From positions 1 to 8,180 of the forward strand of contig JALHNN010000094.1 of the NCBI GenBank assembly GCA_022843505.1: a DNA stretch of 8,180 bases. The letters are read 5' to 3'. Of this stretch, positions 1 through 6,110 are shown piece after piece (position 1 is the first letter of the stretch; each line of letters starts with the position of its first letter). This DNA is from Sulfuritalea sp. Its GTDB lineage: Bacteria > Pseudomonadota > Gammaproteobacteria > Burkholderiales > Rhodocyclaceae. A program made the position numbers and the translations under genes. Under the pieces are notes generated by a model. That model was not told the origin of the DNA, did not search any database, and saw only the letters and a program-made list of their open reading frames with translations.

Positions 1-1
1 G

Positions 2-256
2 ATCGACTATGTGGAAGGGAGACCGTGCAAGACACTGCTGGGAAACCCGCTCGACGGAGAGTACAACGTATCGCAGAACCTTCGCCGGTATCACTACCCG
101 GTGGGCGCGTTCTTCATTAATCGCGTCGCGTCCTTTCTTGAGCATCCCAGCATGTATGGAAGGACTTGGGGAGCGATCGAATTGTCCGGCAGCGACCAAC
201 TCGACATCGACGAGCCGGAGGACCTGGAACTCGCAAGGAAGAAGGCAAGATCATGA
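2..256 (+). CDS. CMP-sugar cytidylyltransferase, C-terminal fragment (NeuA/PseF/LegF type)
   Basis: The window opens inside this gene; the first complete codon is at base 2 and 84 residues remain before the TGA. Enzymes of this family transfer CMP from CTP to a nonulosonic acid (sialic, legionaminic or pseudaminic acid) in the cytoplasm, making the donor used by glycosyltransferases. The visible support is the typical C-terminal end: a YHYPVGAFFIN stretch matching the family's 'nGa-Y-I' strand, followed about 40 residues later by DQLDIDEPEDLELA, the conserved 'DIDTpeDL-A' tail that binds metal and closes the domain. The catalytic N-terminal half with the CTP-binding loop lies outside the window. 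The stop overlaps the next start (ATGA at 253-256), so the two genes are translationally coupled. A sugar-1-phosphate nucleotidyltransferase of another specificity is possible, since the tail alone does not fix the sugar. Confidence 0.8.
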   Translation: MDYVEGRPCKTLLGNPLDGEYNVSQNLRRYHYPVGAFFINRVASFLEHPSMYGRTWGAIELSGSDQLDIDEPEDLELARKKARS

Positions 257-1371
257 GCGATCAAATCAAACAGACCCCAGTCGCCGACTTCGGCAATCCG
301 CCTTTCCCGCAGCTTCGCTATTGCGTCCGCTGCTGCATGCCGGAAACGAATGAAGGTATGGAGTTCGATGAGCTTGGCATCTGCAAGGCATGCCGTTCAT
401 CCGAACAGAAGATGCACATAAACTGGGAAGAGCGGCAGCAGAAGTTGGGCGCGCTCTTGGATTCATACCGCTCGACCGGAGATGGCTACGACTGCCTGGT
501 GCCGATCAGCGGAGGCAAGGACAGCGCCTTCCAGCTCCATGTGCTCACGAAGGTCTACCGGATGAAGCCGCTGGCGGTGACATTCAACCACAATTGGTAC
601 TCGGAGACCGGAAGATACAACCTGCAGAACATTCTTGAACGTACCAACGTTGACCACATCATGTTTACCCCAAATCGTAATCTGGTGAATCGGCTGGCGC
701 GGCAGTCAGCCTTCAAGATCGGCGACGCCTGCTGGCATTGCCACATGGGCGTCGAAGCGTTTCCCCTGCAGGTGGCGACCAAGTGGAAGATCCCACTCCT
801 GATCTATGGCGAGTCTCCCGCGGAACATTCCGGGCGTTCGACGTACCTGGATAATCCGGAGTTCGTCCATGATTTCTTCGTTCAGCACTCCGCCAAGGTC
901 CGGCCGGATGAAATGGTCTGCGCCAGCGTGACCACGAGGGACGTATACCCGTTTCAGACACCATCCGTGGCAGAGCTGGAAGCGGCTGGGATTCGACGGA
1001 TATTTCTCGGTGACTATATGTTCTGGGATGCCGAGCGGCAAACCGAGTTCGTGATTAAGGAATACGGATGGCAAGAGGATGACGTCGAGGGCACCTACAA
1101 GCGCTACAAGAGTGTCGAGTGCCGGATGCCGGGGGTGCACGACTATGCGAAATTCATCAAACGCGGATTCGGCCGCGGCACGGACTTTGCCAATCAGGAT
1201 GTTCGCGCAGGGCTGATGACGCGGGAAGAGGGCTTCGAGCTGGCGAGGAAGTACGATGCCCAGAGGCCAGCGGCGCTTGACTATTACCTGCAGATAACGG
1301 GACTAACCGAGCCCGAGTTCGAGGCGGCGATCAAGAACCTCCGTCCGGAAAAGGCAAAGGACCTCCCCTAG
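253..1371 (+). CDS. N-acetyl sugar amidotransferase (WbpG/PseA family, PP-loop ATPase)
   Basis: A 372-residue enzyme predicted to activate an N-acetyl group on a sugar with ATP and replace its oxygen with ammonia-derived nitrogen, giving an acetamidino group; the family acts on pseudaminic acid (PseA) or on UDP-diacetamido-uronic acids (WbpG). The PP-loop signature SGGKDS is at residues 86-91. A cysteine cluster near the N-terminus (Cys24, 27, 28 and Cys44, 47) is the family's metal-binding knuckle, and a second pair, CWHC at 160-163, lies in the conserved G-ACWHCHMG segment. The LLIYGE segment at 182-187 is also typical. ATG 253 is chosen because it overlaps the previous stop and precedes the expected N-terminus; an upstream in-frame start at 166 would lie wholly inside the previous gene. 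The cytidylyltransferase upstream supports a nonulosonic-acid substrate. WbpG normally works with HisH/HisF-like ammonia suppliers; none is seen in this window. The family call is firm, the sugar is inferred. Confidence 0.9.
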   Translation: MSDQIKQTPVADFGNPPFPQLRYCVRCCMPETNEGMEFDELGICKACRSSEQKMHINWEERQQKLGALLDSYRSTGDGYDCLVPISGGKDSAFQLHVLTKVYRMKPLAVTFNHNWYSETGRYNLQNILERTNVDHIMFTPNRNLVNRLARQSAFKIGDACWHCHMGVEAFPLQVATKWKIPLLIYGESPAEHSGRSTYLDNPEFVHDFFVQHSAKVRPDEMVCASVTTRDVYPFQTPSVAELEAAGIRRIFLGDYMFWDAERQTEFVIKEYGWQEDDVEGTYKRYKSVECRMPGVHDYAKFIKRGFGRGTDFANQDVRAGLMTREEGFELARKYDAQRPAALDYYLQITGLTEPEFEAAIKNLRPEKAKDLP

Positions 1372-1375
1372 CAGG

Positions 1376-2758
1376 ATGTATTCGAACATGAATAAGCAGC
1401 CATACCAGATGGGCGCGGTCGAGGCGGTCCGCGAATTGAAGGTGGGAGCGCTGTCGGTTTCCGACTACGTTGAATCCTGCATTGACCGGATAGAAGCGCT
1501 GGAAGGGCGCATTGGCGCGTGGGCGAGCCTCGACCACGACCTCGTCAGACGACAGGCCTTGACGCTTGACCAAAAGCGACATCGAAGCCCGGATAGTCTT
1601 GGCACCTTGTTCGGGCTGACGGTCGGGGTGAAGGATGTCTTCAACACTTCCGACTTCCCGACCGCAATGGGCAGCCCGATCTGGCAGGGCTTCAGGCCTG
1701 GCAACGATGCGCGAGTGGTCGCCGAGTTGATGCAGCATGATGCGCTGGTGATGGGGAAGACGGTAACCGCCGAATTCGCTGTGCACCATCCGGGCAAGAC
1801 GGTGAATCCGCACGATTCCCGTCGTTCGCCGGGAACCTCGTCGAGCGGCTCAGCCGCTGCGGTGGCCTGCGAAATGGTGCCGCTGGCGCTTGGAACGCAG
1901 ACTGCGGGTTCGACGATCCGCCCAGCCAGTTTCAACGGGATCTACGGGCTGAAACCTTCCTTCGGGCTGATCCCGCGCACCGGGATCCTGAAGACGCTTG
2001 ACACTCTCGACCACGTAACCCTGTTCTCGCGATTTCCCGAAGACCTGAGGCTCGCGCTGGACGCCACCAGGGTTCGCGGCCGCAACTATCCCAATGTGCA
2101 CCACTATGTCGATCTGGCGCCGATCCGATCCGCAAAGGAGAAATGGAAGGTCGCATTTCTGCGAACCCATGTTTGGGATCTGGCGGCGCCCTACGTTAAG
2201 GAGGCGATGGAGGAGTTTGCCGCCAAGCTCGCCCGGGAATCTTGGATCGAGCTCGAAGAGATTTCCACCCCGGAGCAACTCGCCACAGCTCATCAGGTAC
2301 ACGAGACGATCTATACCAAGTCGCTTTCCTACTATTTCGAAGAGGAACTCCGTGGCCATCCGGACCTGATCAGCGCGGTGATGAGAGAAATGATCGAGCG
2401 CGGACGGAGCATCCGGGCGGAGGAATTTCGCGAGGGCTTGCGGTTGCAGAACGTGCTCGCCGCGGAAGCCGAGGCAGCATTGCGAAAGTTCGATGTGCTG
2501 ATTTGTCATTCCACCGCCCATGTCGCGCCGATAGGCCTTGCGACGCGTGAAGAGAAGGACCCTTGCCTGATGTGGACGCTCTGCCGGACTCCAGCGCTGA
2601 ACGTCCCCGCATTTACTGGACCGGACGGCATGCCTTTTGGGCTGCAGATTGTCGCTGCGAGATATGCCGACTACAGGCTGCTTGAGTTTGCGGAAGAACT
2701 GTTGCGGCATGGTCTGGCGCCGGTGGCGCCAAATCCGGTCCCGCCGGTCGGCTGGTAG
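1376..2758 (+). CDS. Amidase-signature family amidase (GatA-like)
   Basis: A 460-residue amide hydrolase of the amidase-signature family, the usual length for the family. The Ser-cisSer-Lys triad can be placed: Lys86 in GVKDVF, cis-Ser155 in PGTSSSGSAAA, and nucleophile Ser179 in GTQTAGSTIRPA. The spacings, 69 residues from Lys to cis-Ser and 24 from cis-Ser to Ser, agree with those I recall for malonamidase E2 (62/131/155). A typical C-terminal PAFTGPDGMPFGLQIV segment (411-425) follows. The family includes GatA, which releases ammonia from glutamine, as well as hydrolases of many small amides, so the substrate is open. The gene starts 4 bases after the sugar amidotransferase stop, suggesting a shared pathway, either as an ammonia source or to trim an N-acyl group. 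The start is ambiguous: ATG 1376 has AGG directly against it, while ATG 1388, four codons later, has that AGG at a more usable distance. No signal peptide is visible, so it is probably cytoplasmic. Confidence 0.9.
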   Translation: MYSNMNKQPYQMGAVEAVRELKVGALSVSDYVESCIDRIEALEGRIGAWASLDHDLVRRQALTLDQKRHRSPDSLGTLFGLTVGVKDVFNTSDFPTAMGSPIWQGFRPGNDARVVAELMQHDALVMGKTVTAEFAVHHPGKTVNPHDSRRSPGTSSSGSAAAVACEMVPLALGTQTAGSTIRPASFNGIYGLKPSFGLIPRTGILKTLDTLDHVTLFSRFPEDLRLALDATRVRGRNYPNVHHYVDLAPIRSAKEKWKVAFLRTHVWDLAAPYVKEAMEEFAAKLARESWIELEEISTPEQLATAHQVHETIYTKSLSYYFEEELRGHPDLISAVMREMIERGRSIRAEEFREGLRLQNVLAAEAEAALRKFDVLICHSTAHVAPIGLATREEKDPCLMWTLCRTPALNVPAFTGPDGMPFGLQIVAARYADYRLLEFAEELLRHGLAPVAPNPVPPVGW

Positions 2759-2956
2759 CGTTTTGCGCGAGTCCGGACAAAATTTGCCGGCTGTCGCAAA
2801 TGCAAACGTGTTCTTCCTTGTCCGCCCTCCTTGCAAGACCAAAGGAAAATGCTGCGTCGGGCTATACTTCATGCATCTTCTTGGAATTTCCGTAGTGGCC
2901 ATTGACGATTTGTCTGGTGCTTACTTGGAACACCCGGCTAACGTGAGGATGTCGCC
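2759..2956. other. Intergenic gap, possible weak terminator and promoter elements
   Basis: This 198-base gap separates the amidotransferase/amidase group from the acetyltransferase and looks more AT-rich than its flanks. Just after the amidase stop, TTTGCG (2762-2767) can pair with CGCAAA (2795-2800), with CCGG at 2773-2776 and 2787-2790 between them, giving an imperfect hairpin without a following T-run, so it is at best a weak terminator. TATACT at 2863-2868 resembles a -10 box but has no convincing -35 at the right distance, and TTGACG at 2902-2907 resembles a -35 box without a good -10. No coding potential on either strand is convincing. Confidence 0.4.
2945..2949 (+). promoter_or_regulatory. 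Ribosome binding site (GAGGA) for the GNAT gene
   Basis: GAGGA lies 7 bases upstream of ATG 2957 and is the clearest Shine-Dalgarno sequence near that start. It fixes the start of the acetyltransferase, which has no coupled upstream gene. Confidence 0.6.
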
Positions 2957-3517
2957 ATGAGTACATATTTCCTGACTGGCGCCCGCATTGGTATCCGTCC
3001 TTTCGAGTCAAGCGATATCGGGCCGCGCTATCTGGCCTGGCTGAATGATCCGGACGTCAATCGCTACTCCGGACGTCGATTCCGCCCTTCGTCACTGCTG
3101 GCCGCAGAGAGATACCTTGCGTCGATTGGCAATGACGCTGAGATTCTTGCCGTGTGCCTGCTTGATTCAGGAACACATATAGGGAACATCAAGTACGGTC
3201 CGATCGACTGGTTTAACGGCTGTGCTGAAGTTGAAATCCTCCTCGGCGACAAAAGTCAGTGGGGGAAGGGCTATGCTCGTGAGGCAATCCAGCTGATCAC
3301 AAGGCACTTGTTTATTACCCTGGGCCTGCATCGTATCGAGGGAAAAACCGCCAATCCGGCATTTGCCGCCGCCGTGAAGGGGCTCGGTTGGTCATTGGAG
3401 GGAGTTCTAAGAGATCGCTTCCGTGGCGAAGACGGCTACCTCGACTATCAGCTTTACTCCTTGTTGGCCAACGAGTTCAAGGAATCCCGGCCAAGCGAGC
3501 GCAAGCGCCGCAAGTGA
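2957..3517 (+). CDS. GNAT family N-acetyltransferase (RimJ/RimL type)
   Basis: A 186-residue acetyl-CoA-dependent acetyltransferase. It has the layout of the RimJ/RimL-type GNAT group often found in polysaccharide loci: an N-terminal strand IGIRPFESSD (11-20), the substrate-side motif WLNDPDVNRY (28-37), the acetyl-CoA pyrophosphate loop QWGKGYA (101-107, fitting Q-x-x-G-x-G/A), and a C-terminal LEGVLRD..YLDYQLYSLL region (147-170). Asn133 in TANPAF sits where the family has the conserved Asn before helix 4. In this setting the likely role is to acetylate an amino group of a nucleotide-activated sugar, as PseH does at C4 in pseudaminic acid synthesis, but PseH identity is not established; the WLNDP motif is a broader group. 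A ribosomal-protein or small-molecule substrate is the alternative. The C-terminus ends in a basic tail (ERKRRK). It stands alone, with gaps of 198 and 185 bases on either side. Confidence 0.85.
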   Translation: MSTYFLTGARIGIRPFESSDIGPRYLAWLNDPDVNRYSGRRFRPSSLLAAERYLASIGNDAEILAVCLLDSGTHIGNIKYGPIDWFNGCAEVEILLGDKSQWGKGYAREAIQLITRHLFITLGLHRIEGKTANPAFAAAVKGLGWSLEGVLRDRFRGEDGYLDYQLYSLLANEFKESRPSERKRRK

Positions 3518-3702
3518 TGTGCACGGCCAAGAATTGCACGTGCGCCTCATGTTGTGGTGTCGGTGTGCGCTGGCAACGTTCGAATCGAGCCTGCTTCGGC
3601 CAGCCGTCTTGCCTGTTGCTTGAACTCAAATCGTAGTGTCTTCTTTTGACAAGAGCCAATGCCACACGACCCGAATCGTTGGTGGCGAGTCGGGATCCTG
3701 AT
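3518..3702. other. Intergenic region upstream of the acyl-modification cassette
   Basis: This 185-base gap divides the lone acetyltransferase from the tightly packed four-gene cassette that follows. A small inverted repeat, GTGCA (3519-3523) and TGCAC (3535-3539) with an 11-base loop, follows the acetyltransferase stop but has no T-run. The most likely promoter of the downstream cassette falls in this interval. Open frames crossing it have no recognisable protein features. Confidence 0.4.
3646..3676 (+). promoter_or_regulatory. Candidate promoter with consensus -35 (TTGACA)
   Basis: A perfect sigma-70 -35 hexamer, TTGACA, is at 3646-3651. The best -10 partner is poor (CCGAAT at 3671-3676, spacer 19). 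Its position, 51 bases before ATG 3703 in one of the two long gaps of the window, suits a promoter for the cassette, but with so weak a -10 box it may be chance or need an activator. Confidence 0.25.
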
Positions 3703-5067
3703 ATGAAACTCAAATGCGCGCATTGTGGAGCGTCCTTCGATGGCGATGCCGGATTTCGTCTTCGCTGCGATAACGAATTGGTGGGAAAACATGGCCCGGC
3801 GCTGCTCGAGCCGAGCTACTCATATCCCCAGATACAAATCCGCAGCGAGCGTCCTGGGATCTTCAAGTACGGCGACTGGCTGCCAACTGGCGAGAGTTTT
3901 CTCGATTCCTCCAGGGCTCCATTGGCGGAGCCTTATTGCTACCCTAGCCAAGGCCTTGGCGCGCGGTTGAACCTGCGGAATCTGTTCATCGCTTTTAGCG
4001 GGTACTGGCCCGAACGCGGTGTGTACGTCAATACCCGTACCTTCAAGGAGTTCGAGGTACAGGCCAGCATCGCCTACTACCTGCAGGCATTCCGAGAAAC
4101 TGGCGTGCCCGCGTTCATCATTTCCTCGGCCGGAAATACAGCAAACAGCTATAACTACTACTGCCATTTGTTTGGACTGCCCCTGTATTTGATCGTTCCG
4201 GAAACTGGGATTGCCAACCTGCTGTTGCCGTTCGAGACCAGTCCGTTTCTGGTTGCGGTGAAGGGCGACTATTCCGATGCCATAGCCCTGACCGACCGAG
4301 TCACCGAGCGCCTTGGATTGATTCGCGACGGCGGGGCGTTCAATCCCGCCAGACGAGCTGGAATGGCGGTGCCGATGATCAACGCGGTGGTCCATCCGGA
4401 GCAGGGAACCGGACGGCTGTTCGATCACTATTTCCAGGCCGTGGGGAGCGCTTCCGGTGCGATAGCCGCCGCGCAGGCTGCGCGCCTGTTGCGCCGAGAC
4501 GGGCGCTTTGGCGATTGCCTCACACGCATCCACCTGGCCCAGAACTACCCTTTCACACCGATTGGAAATGCCTGGCGTGCACGCTCCAGAAACCTGATCA
4601 AGATGAGCGACGACGAGGCGCATCATCGGGTTGCGTCGGTCACGGCGGCCGTACTGACCAATCGCAATCCGCCGCTAGGCGTAGCCGGGGGGATTTACGA
4701 CGTGCTCGAGGAGACAAACGGCTGCGTCTGGGACGTGACAAACTCGAAGCTTTTCCATGCGTCGCAGATGTTCCGCCATCTGGAAGGCGTGGATATCGGA
4801 CCGGCTGCCGCGGTAGCGGTCGACGCCCTATGCCAGGCCGTGGCAAAGGGTGAAGTGAAGCCAGACGATCATGTCCTGCTGCACATAACGGGCGGGGGGC
4901 GTGAGGTTCAATACGTCGAAGGCCACGCCATTCCCACGCGCCCGCTGCTGACCGTGGCGCCCGACGAAGTCGATCGGGTAGTCAACGCGATCGGAACTCC
5001 GAGAATGATCACGCCGGAACAGATCGCCCGGACATTGCGGACTCTGTCAGTCGAATGCGCGGCATGA
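3703..5067 (+). CDS. Cysteate synthase-like PLP-dependent enzyme (threonine synthase fold)
   Basis: A 454-residue fold-type II PLP enzyme. An N-terminal cysteine knuckle (Cys5, Cys8, Cys22) precedes the catalytic core. Lys115 in TRTFKEFE is the expected Schiff-base lysine, SAGNTA (142-147) the phosphate/carboxylate-binding loop, and HITGGG (394-399) the glycine-rich cofactor loop. Beyond these general motifs, FSGYWPERG (98-106), DHYFQAVGS (241-249) and VLTNRNPP (317-324) match, as far as I recall, archaeal cysteate synthase of coenzyme M synthesis rather than ordinary threonine synthase. That enzyme makes L-cysteate from O-phosphoserine and sulfite. ATG 3703 is preferred over the TTG at 3646: it begins directly before the CAHC knuckle and has GGGA 7 bases upstream. 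The next gene starts 10 bases after the stop. The neighbouring dehydrogenase belongs to the family that contains sulfolactate dehydrogenase, which favours a sulfonate product. A related beta-replacement with another nucleophile cannot be excluded. Confidence 0.8.
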   Translation: MKLKCAHCGASFDGDAGFRLRCDNELVGKHGPALLEPSYSYPQIQIRSERPGIFKYGDWLPTGESFLDSSRAPLAEPYCYPSQGLGARLNLRNLFIAFSGYWPERGVYVNTRTFKEFEVQASIAYYLQAFRETGVPAFIISSAGNTANSYNYYCHLFGLPLYLIVPETGIANLLLPFETSPFLVAVKGDYSDAIALTDRVTERLGLIRDGGAFNPARRAGMAVPMINAVVHPEQGTGRLFDHYFQAVGSASGAIAAAQAARLLRRDGRFGDCLTRIHLAQNYPFTPIGNAWRARSRNLIKMSDDEAHHRVASVTAAVLTNRNPPLGVAGGIYDVLEETNGCVWDVTNSKLFHASQMFRHLEGVDIGPAAAVAVDALCQAVAKGEVKPDDHVLLHITGGGREVQYVEGHAIPTRPLLTVAPDEVDRVVNAIGTPRMITPEQIARTLRTLSVECAA

Positions 5068-5077
5068 GGCGGCCATA

Positions 5078-6091
5078 ATGAACCTGGTGTCGTTGGACGA
5101 GTTGCAGGCTCTGGTCGAACAGGCCCTGATTGCAGTGGGCGTCCAGCAGCTTGCTGCTACCGCAACGGCGCGTGCGCTTGTCCATGCCGAAGCGAGCGGA
5201 GTGGTCTCGCACGGCGTGTCCCGGCTGCCCCAATACGTTGGCCATATCCGTGCAGGACGGGTGCGGGCGGAGGCTCAGCCAGTCTTAACGCAGAAGGCGG
5301 GCACCGCCGCGATTATGGTCGACGCGAACGGAGGTCTTGCCTATCCGGCGTGTGACATTGCGATTGGACGCTGCCGCGAGCTCGCTCCGGAGACGGGCGT
5401 AGTATTTGCTGGCGTTCATCACAGCCACCATTTCGGCGTCGCTTCATACCATCTGTTGGCGGCTGCCGAGCACGGACTGGCGGGCCTGGCGTTCAGCAAT
5501 TCACCGGCGGCGATGCCTGCGTGGAATGGCCGTCGGGCGATCTACGGAACGAATCCGGTCGCCATGGTTTTTCCTCGGCGCCAAGCCTCCCCGATCGTCG
5601 TCGATGCTTCGCTGTCGGCAGTTGCACGCGGCAAGCTCGTGATCGCGGCCAAGCGCGGCGAGACCATTCCTGACGGTTGGGCCGCAGACAGCAATGGCGT
5701 GCCGACCAACGATGCCAGGGCTGGCCTGGCAGGCCTGATGCTTCCCGCCGGCGGCTTGAAGGGCGCCGTGCTGGCAATGGGCGTCGAGCTGATTTGCAGT
5801 GCCCTTGCCGGTGCCGGTTTGGCGTTCCAGAATCCGTCCTATTTCGACGAGAGCGACGTTCCGGTGAATATTGGTCACGCGTTCCTGCTTTTCGACCCGG
5901 AGGTACTAACCGGCCGGGAACACTATTACGCGCAGGTCGAAGCTCTTGTCGATGCGACGATGACCGACGCGACGGCAAGGCTTCCCGGCCAGCGTGCGGA
6001 GGCCTGCCGTGAGCTTGCCGCGCGCCAGGGCGTGCATGTCGAGGAACGACTACTTGCCGAAATTGTCGCGCTGGCGCGACAGGCCCAATAA
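5078..6091 (+). CDS. Malate/L-lactate/sulfolactate dehydrogenase family oxidoreductase (Ldh_2, ComC-like)
   Basis: A 337-residue NAD(P)H-dependent 2-hydroxyacid dehydrogenase of the Ldh_2 family, close to the family's usual 330-360 residues. This family is unrelated to the classical Rossmann-fold lactate and malate dehydrogenases. Visible signatures are SHGVSRLPQYV (44-54) with the catalytic-type His45, HHFGVASYH (117-125), IYGTNPVA (155-162), DASLSAVARGK (176-186), DGWAADSNGVPTND (199-212) and LPAGGLKG (222-229). Members reduce 2-oxo acids such as oxaloacetate, pyruvate and sulfopyruvate, or oxidise ureidoglycolate; ComC interconverts sulfopyruvate and sulfolactate. Placed directly after a cysteate synthase-like gene, sulfopyruvate is an attractive substrate once cysteate has been transaminated, but no transaminase is visible here and malate or lactate formation is the simpler alternative. 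ATG 5078 lies 10 bases after the previous stop, with GAGGCGG just upstream. One of the usual 'STS' residues reads Leu179. Confidence 0.88.
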   Translation: MNLVSLDELQALVEQALIAVGVQQLAATATARALVHAEASGVVSHGVSRLPQYVGHIRAGRVRAEAQPVLTQKAGTAAIMVDANGGLAYPACDIAIGRCRELAPETGVVFAGVHHSHHFGVASYHLLAAAEHGLAGLAFSNSPAAMPAWNGRRAIYGTNPVAMVFPRRQASPIVVDASLSAVARGKLVIAAKRGETIPDGWAADSNGVPTNDARAGLAGLMLPAGGLKGAVLAMGVELICSALAGAGLAFQNPSYFDESDVPVNIGHAFLLFDPEVLTGREHYYAQVEALVDATMTDATARLPGQRAEACRELAARQGVHVEERLLAEIVALARQAQ

Positions 6092-6110
6092 GACAAATGG
6101 TTGACCGTCT

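Noticed and set aside
1850..2902. 350-codon open frame on the minus strand
   Set aside because: It lies antisense to the amidase, whose triad and family motifs are clear. The minus-strand translation is rich in Arg, Pro and Ser with no recognisable domain, as expected of a shadow frame in GC-rich DNA.
2637..2960. 107-codon plus-strand frame spanning the gap before the acetyltransferase
   Set aside because: It begins inside the amidase in another frame and has no family features; its end overlaps the next start only by chance.
3049..3077. Two copies of TCCGGACGTC 9 bases apart
   Set aside because: Both lie within the acetyltransferase coding sequence, in different reading phases, with no third copy or link to a mobile element; probably chance in GC-rich DNA.
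3646..3702. TTG 3646 as the start of the PLP enzyme, adding 19 residues
   Set aside because: The extra residues have no family match, the TTG is part of a TTGACA hexamer, and ATG 3703 directly precedes the cysteine knuckle and has a usable ribosome site.
3820..4626. 268-codon open frame on the minus strand
   Set aside because: Antisense to the cysteate synthase-like gene; no domain, no ribosome site, and low-complexity composition.
3703..5067. Ordinary threonine synthase
   Set aside because: Amino-acid context is absent, and several internal segments resemble cysteate synthase more closely; kept as an alternative to test.
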